Assembly (NCBI GenBank): GCA_031551255.1
Contig: JAVBNW010000021.1
Location: 1-27,284 of the forward strand
Source of the DNA: JAVBNW01 sp031551255
Lineage (GTDB): Bacteria; Bacillota; Clostridia; Christensenellales; UBA1750
Reading direction: 5' to 3'
Length of the DNA: 27,284 nt
Of this stretch, positions 15,052 through 23,029 are shown piece by piece (the stretch's first letter is position 1; every line of letters starts with the position of its first letter). The notes under the pieces are model-generated. The model made no database searches, was not told the DNA's origin, and saw only the letters and a program-made list of their open reading frames with translations. A program made the position numbers and the translations under genes.

Positions 15052-16320
15052 CTAGATGAGTAGGCTGAACAGCATGCTGATGTTGTCGGTCGCTACCTTG
15101 GCGTTCATGTTCATAAGCTCGATCGGCACCGCATTAACATACTGCGCCGGGAAACGGCTTATGTTGTTCGCCACCTTGGAAAGCCGGTTGGCAAAACCGT
15201 AATCGGCCGCCCCGCCGCCGTTCATCAGTCTATCAAGATCGCCACTTTCGGCGGCCTTGGCACGTTTATCGCTGTCTACAACGGCCAGCGCCCCATCCTT
15301 GGTGACGCCGATGCCCAGCTGGTTGAGCGAGGAGGCATACGATTTGGAGATGCCCTGCAGCTCGCGCGTAAGCTTGATCGCCCCGCGCGACGTGCTCGAC
15401 ATGCTATCGGCGGAGGAGAGCAGGCTGTTGAAGCTGTCGATCATGTTCTTGGCGGCGGTAAGCTTACCGGAATCATCCTGCACCTTGGATACGGTGATTT
15501 CCTGATCGGACGCCGCCACGAGCGTGGCCGTCACGCCGCCGCCCAGATCGACCGCATTGGTGCGAGACATCTTTGCCGTTCCGCCGTTGATATGGTAAAT
15601 CGCATCCTGCGCCTTTTGCGCAACCAAATCCGCGCCCGTCTTCCCCACGGCGGCGCCCGCCACATCGCGCACGGCAAAGCGGCTCGCCGATACGGCGCCG
15701 GTCTCCTTCGCCTCGAGGGTCAGGGAAGCGCTTGCGCCGTCCCGGGATACGGAGGCGGTAATGCCAATGCCGCGGGTATTGATCGCGTCGGCCATCTTCT
15801 GCTGGATGGCCTGGTTGGTATCCGCAGAGGACGCGTTGAAAGTAAACTGATGCGTCTTGCCGTCCACATCGATGGCAAACTGCATGCGTCCCGAAAGCCC
15901 CGCGTTTGCGTTGGCCTTGAGCGCATCGCCCTTATTCACCTGACCGGAGGCGACCTGGTCGATTTTAACGCGGGTTTCGGTAAACTTGCCGTACGTCGTA
16001 CCATTGTTTGCGACGGCAAGGCTTTTTTCGTCGGAAGACTTGGCGATCTGCCGCGCGGAAGAGGACGAACCCTGCTTGGCCGTCAGCTCGCCGAGCGCGC
16101 GCTTGAGCACGCTGGATGCGGTTTTGACATCCGATCCGTAGCGCTGCAGCTTGGTGTCGTAACTGGTGCTGGATGCGTATAGCGACGCAAAGGGAGAATC
16201 CTGTTCCTTTGTGCTGCCAAACAGAGAGCTGTTGGATTTGGAATAGGCATTGGCATACATCGATGTGACTTTTCCATACGTCGCATACGAATTGTAGCTG
16301 CTAAGAGAGCCAATGGCCAC
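15052..16320 (-). CDS. FliD-like (flagellar hook-associated protein 2 type) protein
   Basis: This is a 422-residue protein rich in Ser, Ala and Thr. The central part (about 145-220) resembles the flagellin hook IN motif: FTFNASSADTNQAIQQKMAD and TASVSRDGASASLTLEAK. It continues in the order typical of FliD: ALYxING-like DAIYHINGGTAKMSRTNAVD, then GGGVTATLVAASDQEITVS, then KNMIDSFNSLLS. The N terminus is a Tyr/Ser-rich stretch unlike the usual FliD coil. A GTG start at 16320 has AAGGGG at 8-nt spacing; no in-frame ATG is suitable. It has its own sigma-A promoter and terminator and no flagellar neighbours. It may be a cap protein, or a surface protein that reuses the fold. Export route is unknown and no signal peptide is seen. 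Confidence 0.72.
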   Translation of the reverse strand: MAIGSLSSYNSYATYGKVTSMYANAYSKSNSSLFGSTKEQDSPFASLYASSTSYDTKLQRYGSDVKTASSVLKRALGELTAKQGSSSSARQIAKSSDEKSLAVANNGTTYGKFTETRVKIDQVASGQVNKGDALKANANAGLSGRMQFAIDVDGKTHQFTFNASSADTNQAIQQKMADAINTRGIGITASVSRDGASASLTLEAKETGAVSASRFAVRDVAGAAVGKTGADLVAQKAQDAIYHINGGTAKMSRTNAVDLGGGVTATLVAASDQEITVSKVQDDSGKLTAAKNMIDSFNSLLSSADSMSSTSRGAIKLTRELQGISKSYASSLNQLGIGVTKDGALAVVDSDKRAKAAESGDLDRLMNGGGAADYGFANRLSKVANNISRFPAQYVNAVPIELMNMNAKVATDNISMLFSLLI

Positions 16321-16354
16321 ACCCTCATCCCCTTTCCGACACGAATACAGGATG

Positions 16355-16383
16355 ATCATACCAAGGGAGGGAAGATTTGTCAA
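16355..16383 (-). promoter_or_regulatory. Sigma-A promoter of the FliD-like gene
   Basis: On the minus strand, perfect TTGACA (16378-16383) and TATGAT (16355-16360) are 17 bp apart, with TG at the extended -10 position. This is a vegetative-type promoter, not the TAAA-N15-GCCGATAA pattern of the flagellar sigma factor. Confidence 0.75.
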
Positions 16384-16452
16384 TCCTAAAAATCCACACG
16401 GCAGAAAATATTGCGAAGACGCGCTAATCTGCGTTTTTTTACACGCAGTGAT

Positions 16453-16482
16453 TTGACAGCCCTCAAATATGGCGGGTAAAAT
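16453..16482 (+). promoter_or_regulatory. Sigma-A promoter of prfC-typA-bioY
   Basis: Perfect TTGACA (16453-16458) and TAAAAT (16477-16482) with an 18-bp spacer lie 48 bp upstream of the prfC ATG. They are divergent from the FliD-like promoter. Confidence 0.65.
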
Positions 16483-16529
16483 AAACTGTTGTGCAGCACG
16501 AGCTGTACGCGCATGAAGGAGCAAACCAC

Positions 16530-18131
16530 ATGGCAAACGTAGCCTTGGCACAGGAAATACGGCGAAGGAGAACCTTCGCAATCATATCGCACCCCGATGC
16601 GGGCAAGACAACGCTTACGGAAAAGCTGCTTTTGTACGGCGGCGCGATTCGCCTTGCGGGCTCGGTAAAGGCGCGCAAGGCGGATAGGCACGCGACATCC
16701 GACTGGATGGAAATCGAAAAGCAGCGCGGCATTTCGGTGACGTCGTCTGCGATGCAGTTTAGCTATGGCGGCTGCCATGTGAACATTCTGGATACCCCCG
16801 GCCACCAAGATTTTTCCGAAGACACATACCGCACGCTGGTCGCCGCCGATTCGGTAGTGATGCTGCTTGACGCTTCGCGCGGCGTCGAGGAACAGACCAT
16901 CAAGCTTTTTAAAGTATGCCGCATGCGCGGCATACCGGTCTTTACGTTTGTCAACAAGATGGATCGCGCCGCGCGCGACCCTTTCGAGCTGATGGAAGAA
17001 CTCGAAAAAGTGCTGGGCATCCGGGCGACGCCCGTCACCTGGCCCATCGGCGTAGATGGAGATTTTCAGGGCGTGTACCACCGGGGTCGCGGCGAAATCG
17101 AAGTGTTTACCGGCGGCAACCACGGCGCCACCCAGGCCGAGGCGCACTTTATGGCGAGCGAAGGGCCCGAATGCGAGGCGCGGCTGGCACAGCACTACCG
17201 CCAAAGGCTCAAGGATGAAATCGAGCTTCTGGATGTCGCGGGCGACGCGTTCGACCTTAACCGCGTGCGCGCGGGGGAGCTTACGCCGATGTTCTTCGGA
17301 TCGGCGATGAACAACTTCGGCGTGGAAAGCTTTCTGCAATACTTTCTCGAATATAGCGTACCCCCGGGGCCGCGCATCTCGGGCGACGAATTTGTCGAGC
17401 CGGATTCCGACGACTTTTCCGGCTTCATCTTTAAGATTCAGGCGAACATGAACCCCGCGCACCGAGACCGCATCGCATTTTTGCGCGTATGCTCGGGCGT
17501 ATTTGAAAAGGGAATGACGGTAACGCAGGCGGATACGAACAAGGAAATCAAACTCGCCCAGCCCCAGGCTTTTATGGCGGATGCGCGCGAGAGCGTGGAA
17601 ACCGCCTATCCGGGCGACATCATCGGCCTTTTCGACCCGGGGGTATTCCGGCTGGGCGATACGCTTTTCACCGGCGCGCCCGTCAGGTTTGAGCGCATCC
17701 CACTGTTCGCGCCGGAACATTTCGCAAGGCTTGCGGCGATGGACTCCATCAAGCGCAAGCAGTTTGTCAAGGGCGTCGCGCAGCTGGCCGAAGAAGGGGC
17801 GATCCAAACCTTCAAGCGCGTAGGGGCCAGCGGCGAAGAATTCGTGGTAGGCGTCGTGGGCCTTTTGCAGTTTGACGTGCTCAAATACCGCCTCTTGGGC
17901 GAATACGGGGCGGAGGTGCGCATGGAGCCGTTGAATTTTCGCTATGTGCGCTGGGTGGAGCACAGTCCGGTTCCGCTGGAGAAACTCAAGCTTACTTCGA
18001 CCACCGTCGTCGAGCTGGATAGGCTGGAAAGGCCCGTGCTGCTGTTTGAAAACGACTGGTCGATGCGGTGGGCCCACGAAAACAACGAGGGCATACGGCT
18101 TGTGGATACCGTATCGGATACGGGTGCGTAA
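16530..18131 (+). CDS. prfC: Peptide chain release factor 3
   Basis: This 533-residue translational GTPase recycles RF1/RF2 from the ribosome after termination. The G1 motif SHPDAGKTT is at residues 20-28. Switch I with RGISVTSSAMQF, the G3 motif DTPGHQDF near 89-96 and the G4 motif NKMD near 143 are present. The RF3-specific insert after G4 (TPVTWPIGVDGDFQGVYH) and the C-terminal FFGSAMNNFGVE and VGVVGLLQFDVLKYRL separate it from EF-G and TypA. Length matches RF3 (about 530). The ATG at 16530 has AAGGAG upstream. typA begins 34 bp downstream, so the two GTPase genes are likely co-transcribed. Confidence 0.96.
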   Translation: MANVALAQEIRRRRTFAIISHPDAGKTTLTEKLLLYGGAIRLAGSVKARKADRHATSDWMEIEKQRGISVTSSAMQFSYGGCHVNILDTPGHQDFSEDTYRTLVAADSVVMLLDASRGVEEQTIKLFKVCRMRGIPVFTFVNKMDRAARDPFELMEELEKVLGIRATPVTWPIGVDGDFQGVYHRGRGEIEVFTGGNHGATQAEAHFMASEGPECEARLAQHYRQRLKDEIELLDVAGDAFDLNRVRAGELTPMFFGSAMNNFGVESFLQYFLEYSVPPGPRISGDEFVEPDSDDFSGFIFKIQANMNPAHRDRIAFLRVCSGVFEKGMTVTQADTNKEIKLAQPQAFMADARESVETAYPGDIIGLFDPGVFRLGDTLFTGAPVRFERIPLFAPEHFARLAAMDSIKRKQFVKGVAQLAEEGAIQTFKRVGASGEEFVVGVVGLLQFDVLKYRLLGEYGAEVRMEPLNFRYVRWVEHSPVPLEKLKLTSTTVVELDRLERPVLLFENDWSMRWAHENNEGIRLVDTVSDTGA

Positions 18132-18165
18132 CGCGCCCCGGCATAGAAAGAGAGCGAAAAACCAT

Positions 18166-19989
18166 ATGGCGGACATCATTCGAAACGATCTTAGAAATAT
18201 TGCAATCATCGCGCACGTCGATCACGGCAAGACCACGCTGGTGGACGAGCTGCTCAAGCAATCCGGCGTGTTCCGCGCCAACCAGCACGTGGCCGAGCGC
18301 ATCATGGATTCCGGCGATATTGAGCGGGAGCGCGGCATCACCATCCTGGCAAAGAACACTGCCGTAGAATATGAAGGCACCCACATCAACATCATCGACA
18401 CGCCGGGCCATGCAGACTTTGGCGGCGAGGTGGAGCGCGTTTTAAAGATGGTGGACGGCGTGCTTCTGTTGGTGGACGCATTCGAAGGGCCGATGCCGCA
18501 GACGCGCTTCGTGCTGCGCAAAGCTTTAGAGCTTGACCACCGGGTGATCGTGGTGATCAACAAGGTGGACAGAACGGACGCACGCCCGAGCGAAGTCGTG
18601 GACGAAGTGCTCGATCTGCTCATCGACCTGGAGGCCGACGAAAGTCAGCTCGACTGCCCGTTTCTGTTCGCGTCCGCGAGGGGCGGCTACGCCAGCGAGG
18701 ATGACGGCAACCGCGAAGGGGACATGCGGCCGCTGTTCGAGGCGATCCTTAAGCACGTGCCCGCGCCGCACGGAGACCCGGAGGCGCCGCTACAAACGCT
18801 GATCTCCACGATCGACTACAACGAATACGTCGGGCGCATCGGCATAGGGCGGGTCGAACGCGGAACGATCCGGCGCGGCCGCGAGGCGGTGCGGGTCGTA
18901 CACGACTCGGACGAAGCGCCCGTCAACGAAAAGATCGGCGTTTTGTATCGCTTTGAGGGGCTGGATCGCGTGGACGTCGAATCGGCGACGGTGGGCGATA
19001 TCATCGCGCTCTCCGGTATGGAGGATTTGACCATCGGCGATACGATCTGTGATACGGCTTCCCCCGAGCCCTTGCCGTTTGTGAAGATCTCCGAGCCGAC
19101 CGTCGCGGTGACGTTCTCGGTAAACGACTCCCCCTTTGCCGGACGCGAGGGCAAGTACGTAACCTCGCGCCATCTGCGCGCAAGGCTCGAGCGCGAGACG
19201 CTAACCGACGTATCGCTCAAGGTGGAGGAAACGTCCTCTACCGACGCGTTCAAGGTGCAGGGTCGGGGCGAGCTGCACCTGACGGTGCTCATCGAAACCA
19301 TGCGCCGCCAGGGGTATGAATTCCAAGTATCCAAGCCCGAGGTGCTGATGAAGACGATCGACGGCGTGGTGTACGAGCCGATGGAACGACTCGTGGTGGA
19401 CGTGCCGGAGGAGGCCATGGGGCCGGTCATCGAAAAAATCGGCCGCAGGCGCGGACAGCTCATCAGCGTATCCGGCTCCGGCCGCATGCGGCTCGAATTT
19501 TCCGTGCCTTCGCGCGGGCTGTTTGGGTACCGTTCCGAGTTCATGACCGATACGCGCGGCGAAGGCATCATGTCGGCGGTATTCGACGGCTACGAGCCGC
19601 ACAGGGGCGATATTCCGATTCGCAACTACGGCTCCCTGCTCGCGTTTGAAGACGGCGAGGCGGTAACGTACGGCCTTTTTTACGCGCAAGATCGCGGCGA
19701 AATGTTCATCACGCCGGGCACAAAGGTATACCACGGCATGGTGGTGGGGCAAAACGTGCGCTCGGGCGATATCGACCTTAACGTATGCAAGACGAAGCAC
19801 CTTACCGGCATGCGCAACTCCGCCGCCGCCGAAGATGCTATGCGCCTCAAGCCCGTGCGCCCGATGACGCTGGAAAAGGCTCTCGAATTTATCGGAGACG
19901 ACGAACTGGTGGAGATAACGCCCAGAAACATTCGCATGCGCAAGCGGATACTCGACAGCACGCAGCGGATGCGGGCGGGGAGAAAATAA
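18166..19989 (+). CDS. typA: Ribosome-associated GTPase TypA/BipA
   Basis: This is a 607-residue ribosome-binding GTPase linked to 50S assembly and stress adaptation. G1 (AHVDHGKTT) is at residues 16-24, with ERGITILAKNTAV (switch), DTPGHADFGGEVERVL (G3) and NKVDR (G4). The family-specific C-terminal domain is present: SRGLFGYRSEFMTDTRGEGIM, then DRGEMFITPGTKVYHGMVVG, then NSAAAEDAMRLKPVRPMTLE. Length is full. Its ribosome binding site is weak (GAGAG), which suggests translation partly depends on the preceding prfC. bioY follows after 41 bp with a strong site. Confidence 0.97.
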   Translation: MADIIRNDLRNIAIIAHVDHGKTTLVDELLKQSGVFRANQHVAERIMDSGDIERERGITILAKNTAVEYEGTHINIIDTPGHADFGGEVERVLKMVDGVLLLVDAFEGPMPQTRFVLRKALELDHRVIVVINKVDRTDARPSEVVDEVLDLLIDLEADESQLDCPFLFASARGGYASEDDGNREGDMRPLFEAILKHVPAPHGDPEAPLQTLISTIDYNEYVGRIGIGRVERGTIRRGREAVRVVHDSDEAPVNEKIGVLYRFEGLDRVDVESATVGDIIALSGMEDLTIGDTICDTASPEPLPFVKISEPTVAVTFSVNDSPFAGREGKYVTSRHLRARLERETLTDVSLKVEETSSTDAFKVQGRGELHLTVLIETMRRQGYEFQVSKPEVLMKTIDGVVYEPMERLVVDVPEEAMGPVIEKIGRRRGQLISVSGSGRMRLEFSVPSRGLFGYRSEFMTDTRGEGIMSAVFDGYEPHRGDIPIRNYGSLLAFEDGEAVTYGLFYAQDRGEMFITPGTKVYHGMVVGQNVRSGDIDLNVCKTKHLTGMRNSAAAEDAMRLKPVRPMTLEKALEFIGDDELVEITPRNIRMRKRILDSTQRMRAGRK

Positions 19990-20030
19990 ACCCGTCGCGT
20001 GGCCAGTGCGAAAAAACGGAGGAAAAGCAC

Positions 20031-20597
20031 ATGAAGATCCGCACGATCGTCGCCTGCGGGCTGATGGTTGCAATGACGGCGGTCCTTTCGCAAATCGCGT
20101 TCCCGCTGCCCTTTTCCCCCGTGCCGGTGTCGCTCGGGGTATCGGCCGTGTTCTTGTGCGGGGGGCTATTGAGCCCGAGCGCCGCGATACTTACGCAGGC
20201 CGCCTACCTTTTGCTAGGGGCGGCGGGATTGCCGGTGTTTGCGGGGTTTCAGGGCGGCGTCGTGCGGCTGATCGGGCCTACGGGAGGCTTCTTGCTGGCG
20301 TATCCCATCATGGCTGCCTGCGTCGCTCTGGCGGCAAAGGCCTCGCAGGGCGTACGTAAGGCCGCGCCGCGCTATGCGTTGCTGGCGGGCGGCATGACTT
20401 TCGCCATGCTTCTATGCTATGCTCTAGGCACGGCATGGTTTTGCATACAGCAAAAGAGCGGCCTTGCCGCCGCCCTTTCCGCATGTGTAATCCCTTTTCT
20501 CGCGCCGGACGCGATGAAAATCGCGCTCTGTACGGCGCTTGTTCCGGTTCTGCGCTCGCGTCTGGCCCGCAGCGGCGCGGTGGCCTCGTCATCCTAG
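20031..20597 (+). CDS. bioY: BioY biotin transporter (ECF S component)
   Basis: This 188-residue integral membrane protein has about six predicted helices and is the biotin-binding S component of an ECF transporter. PLPFSPVPVSLGVSAVFLCGGLLSP and LLLGAAGLPVFAGFQGGVVRLIGPTGGFLLAYP are hallmark BioY segments. The ATG at 20031 has GGAGG at 7-8 nt spacing. It lies 41 bp after typA and is probably read from the prfC promoter. No biotin biosynthesis gene, BirA site or ECF energising module is nearby, so it would use a shared EcfAAT unit encoded elsewhere. Confidence 0.94.
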   Translation: MKIRTIVACGLMVAMTAVLSQIAFPLPFSPVPVSLGVSAVFLCGGLLSPSAAILTQAAYLLLGAAGLPVFAGFQGGVVRLIGPTGGFLLAYPIMAACVALAAKASQGVRKAAPRYALLAGGMTFAMLLCYALGTAWFCIQQKSGLAAALSACVIPFLAPDAMKIALCTALVPVLRSRLARSGAVASSS

Positions 20598-20637
20598 GGG
20601 AGTTACATATCCTTTTACCCGCGCCGGTAAAGCCGCT

Positions 20638-21111
20638 CTACGATGTCGCCACCAGCACGATGGTGCCAAGCGCCAGCATACACAGCGCGGTGACGATGTT
20701 TCCGATAAAAATCGTAGGCAGCGCGCGCTTGATGCGGATGTCCATCAGCGTGGCGATGAGCGATCCCATCCACACTCCCGTGCCCGGCAGCGGAGTCGCC
20801 ACGAAGATGAACAGGCCGAGCAGGCTGTATTTTTTTATAAGGTCGCTCTTTTTATGAGCGCGGCGTTCAACCCAGCCGATAAACTTTTTCAGCGGCCCGT
20901 GCGCACGCAAGAACTTAGCCACGGGCCGGAAAAACAGCATGATGAATGGACTTGGAAGGAACGAGCCGACCAACGCAAGGAAAAAGCATTCCCACGGGGG
21001 AAGGCCCAGGATGTTCACCCCAAAGGGGATCGCCCCTTTTACCTCCACCAGCGGAATCATCGCCATTACGACGACGCGGAGCGAGGACAGCAGCCATTCG
21101 AAAAAAGTCAT
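20638..21111 (-). CDS. Small-multidrug-export-family (COG2426-like) membrane protein
   Basis: This 157-residue integral membrane protein has about four helices. MIPLVEVKGAIPFGVNILGLPPWECFF, FIFVATPLPGTGVWMGSLIATLM and IGNIVTALCMLALG are the typical segments of the family named putative small multi-drug export protein; the two proline-containing re-entrant-like stretches are shared with DedA-type proteins. The basic loop ERRAHKKSDLIKK should be cytoplasmic. The ATG at 21111 follows GAGGTGA. It converges with bioY across a 40-bp gap. The export function is only a family name and is not supported by local context. Confidence 0.9.
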   Translation of the reverse strand: MTFFEWLLSSLRVVVMAMIPLVEVKGAIPFGVNILGLPPWECFFLALVGSFLPSPFIMLFFRPVAKFLRAHGPLKKFIGWVERRAHKKSDLIKKYSLLGLFIFVATPLPGTGVWMGSLIATLMDIRIKRALPTIFIGNIVTALCMLALGTIVLVATS

Positions 21112-21228
21112 TCTTCACCTCAGCGCCCGTGCAGGGCAATTTCGGCACATCAGTTTGTAAACGAACCATGTTGCGTTTCCGCGACAAGTTTTCTTTAAGT
21201 TTCCGGCATCATCCGCCGCTTATACGGG

Positions 21229-21257
21229 TTGGCAGTTTTACATAAGGCTACTATAAT
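21229..21257 (+). promoter_or_regulatory. Sigma-A promoter of the ttcA-like gene
   Basis: TTGGCA (21229-21234) and perfect TATAAT (21252-21257) are separated by 17 bp. The leader is short, about 14 nt. Confidence 0.75.
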
Positions 21258-21277
21258 GTAGGCGGGAGGGATCGCGC

Positions 21278-22000
21278 TTGAAGAAGGTGCTTGGCTGCAT
21301 CCGCCGCGCGGACAAGGATTTCGGCCTGATCGAAGAAGGCGATCGCGTCTGCGTAGGGGTATCCGGCGGAAAAGACAGCCTTCTGCTCCTTCGGGCGATG
21401 GCTCTATATCGCAAATTCAGCCCCGCAAAGTTTGAGGTAATGGGCATAACGCTCACCATGGGCTGGGCCGGCTTCGATGCCTCCGGCATCGAAGCCATGG
21501 CGCAGCAGCTCGACGTCCCCTACGAAATCATCCCTACGCAGATCGGCAAGGTGGTCTTTGAAGAGCGCAAGGAGAAGAACCCCTGCTCGCTATGCGCCAA
21601 CATGCGCAGGGGAGCGCTCAACGACGCGGCGAAGGCGCGCGGCTTCAATAAGGTGGCGCTGGGGCATCACCGGGAAGACGTGCTGGAAACGCTCTTGCTT
21701 TCGGCGCTGTACGAAGGCAGGCTTCACACGTTTCGTCCCAAAACATATTTGAGCCGCGCCGACCTTACGGTGATCCGCCCGATGGTGTACTTGAGCGAAA
21801 AGTATATCATCGGCAAGGCGCGCGAGCTTGAGCTGCCGGTTGCGCACAACCCCTGCCCCGCTAACGGGCTGACAAAGCGTCAAGAGATGAAGGAGCTGCT
21901 GGCGAAGCTGACCGCCACGGTTCCGGATGCCCCGGAAAAACTTTTGTCCGCACTTCGCAACGAGGCGCAGTATGGCCTTTGGGACAAGCCGCGGCAGTGA
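21278..22000 (+). CDS. TtcA-family tRNA 2-thiocytidine synthetase
   Basis: This is a 240-residue ATP pyrophosphatase. The PP-loop SGGKDS lies at residues 29-34. Cys103-x2-Cys106 (NPCSLCANMRRG) and Cys193 (NPCPANG) match the three cysteines that hold the iron-sulphur cluster in the TtcA/TtuA group. ALGHHREDVLETLLL is the conserved middle motif. TtcA thiolates cytidine 32 of tRNA; the reaction here is inferred from the family. The start is a TTG at 21278 with GGGAGGG 7 nt upstream, and no ATG is available nearby. The protein is shorter than enterobacterial TtcA (about 310) but fits the Firmicute size. Confidence 0.9.
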   Translation: MKKVLGCIRRADKDFGLIEEGDRVCVGVSGGKDSLLLLRAMALYRKFSPAKFEVMGITLTMGWAGFDASGIEAMAQQLDVPYEIIPTQIGKVVFEERKEKNPCSLCANMRRGALNDAAKARGFNKVALGHHREDVLETLLLSALYEGRLHTFRPKTYLSRADLTVIRPMVYLSEKYIIGKARELELPVAHNPCPANGLTKRQEMKELLAKLTATVPDAPEKLLSALRNEAQYGLWDKPRQ

Positions 22001-22007
22001 TGTCGAG

Positions 22008-22103
22008 TTATCCACAGGCCATCCCGGATTCTATGCGAAAAGACCGCTGGAAATACGGGTTTTGCACAAACTTATCCACATTATCCACAGTTTTTTATAC
22101 ACA
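22008..22103 (+). promoter_or_regulatory. Cluster of DnaA boxes upstream of the HAD gene
   Basis: Perfect TTATCCACA occurs at 22008-22016, 22072-22080 and 22081-22089. The last two directly abut. TTATACACA, which fits TTATnCACA, lies at 22095-22103. TTTTGCACA at 22060-22068 has one mismatch. All five read in the same direction. The cluster fills almost the whole gap between ttcA and the HAD gene and ends 10 bp before its ATG. Confidence 0.8.
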
Positions 22104-22113
22104 GGAGGCCGCC

Positions 22114-22797
22114 ATGCTGCGCTATCGCTTCTATTTACTGGATGCCGACGAGACGCTGCTCGACTTCCCCCTCGCGCAAAAAAATGCCGTTTCGATCACG
22201 CTTAGCGCCATGGGGTGGCCCGTGGGCGACGCGGATATCGCACGTTTCGATGCGATCAACGCGCACCTGTGGAAGCTGCGCGAAACCGGCGGCATTACCC
22301 AGGACGAGTTGATCATCCGCCGCTTTACCGAGTTTTTCGCGGGCGACGCGCGCTATGACGGCCAAACCGCCGCGCAACGCTATATTGCCGAGCTGTCGCG
22401 CCAGGCTCCTGTGTACCCCGGCGTGTCCGACATCCTTCAAAAGCTTAAAGAGCAGGGCGTGCGCACGGCAATCGTAACAAACGGCGTAGGGGTCACCCAA
22501 CGCGGACGCCTCGCCGCGAGCGGGCTTGCGCCCTACATCGACGAGCTCGTCATTTCCCAAGATATCGGCGCATTTAAGCCGGACCCGAAGATGATCGATG
22601 TGACGCTCGCAAGGCTTGGCTGCGCCCGCAAAGAAGAGGCCGTAATGGTGGGCGACAACATCGCAACCGACATCCTTGCGGCTCAGAGGGCGGGCGTGGA
22701 TGCGTGCTGGTACAACCCTTCCGGCGCAGAACTCCCCCAAGACGCAGCGCCGCCTACCTATGACATTCGCGCCCTTGAAGAAATCCTGTCGCTATAG
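22114..22797 (+). CDS. HAD-superfamily hydrolase, YjjG-type nucleotidase
   Basis: This is a 227-residue cytosolic phosphatase. All HAD motifs are present: I LLDADETLLD (nucleophile Asp10, acid Asp12), II VTNG (Thr122), III Lys155 in GAFKPDP, and IV VGDN (Asp181). The helical cap at about 17-100 and the DADETLLDF opening resemble the YjjG/YfnB group, pyrimidine 5'-nucleotidases thought to clear non-canonical nucleotides. The ATG at 22114 has AGGAGG at 6-7 nt spacing. The DnaA-box cluster lies directly upstream, overlapping the place where a promoter would be. This suggests a link to replication, which is inference. Confidence 0.9.
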   Translation: MLRYRFYLLDADETLLDFPLAQKNAVSITLSAMGWPVGDADIARFDAINAHLWKLRETGGITQDELIIRRFTEFFAGDARYDGQTAAQRYIAELSRQAPVYPGVSDILQKLKEQGVRTAIVTNGVGVTQRGRLAASGLAPYIDELVISQDIGAFKPDPKMIDVTLARLGCARKEEAVMVGDNIATDILAAQRAGVDACWYNPSGAELPQDAAPPTYDIRALEEILSL

Positions 22798-22894
22798 AGG
22801 AAACCGGGGCGTATCCCTAAAGTATCCGCGCTGCAAATTGCGATAAGTTTTTCGGCGGATCAAGGAATTTCGTCGTTTTTCTTCGGCGGGGGAT

Positions 22895-22919
22895 CGCGGG
22901 GTACGCGTACCCACCCGCG
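22895..22919. promoter_or_regulatory. 14-bp palindrome inside a GC-rich hairpin upstream of the GH32 gene
   Basis: GGGTACGCGTACCC (22899-22912) is a perfect palindrome. CGCGG at 22895-22899 is roughly mirrored by CCGCG at 22915-22919. It lies 110-135 bp upstream of the fructosidase gene, where a sugar-responsive operator could sit. A role as the 3' end structure of the HAD transcript is the alternative. Confidence 0.35.
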
Positions 22920-23029
22920 AGGCGCAAAGCTCCGATAAGATGCCGCAAGATGCGCGCGCAAGAGTTTAGGGGCACGCCCCGATTCGCTCCGAATCCGCGC
23001 TTCCACAATGACTGCCGGGAGGGATGGCC

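Noticed and set aside
16386..18209. 607-codon minus-strand frame opposite prfC
   Set aside because: It lies fully antisense to a clear RF3 gene; long antisense frames are common in GC-rich coding DNA.
19201..20073. 290-codon minus-strand frame opposite typA
   Set aside because: Antisense shadow of typA with no start signal.
20611..20632. Terminator between bioY and the convergent membrane protein gene
   Set aside because: Only a 6-bp TTTACC/GGTAAA stem with no T-tract on either strand.
22001..22113. Chromosomal replication origin
   Set aside because: There is no dnaA or dnaN neighbour and no evident AT-rich unwinding region; a regulatory or titrating DnaA-box cluster fits better, though an origin is not strictly excluded.
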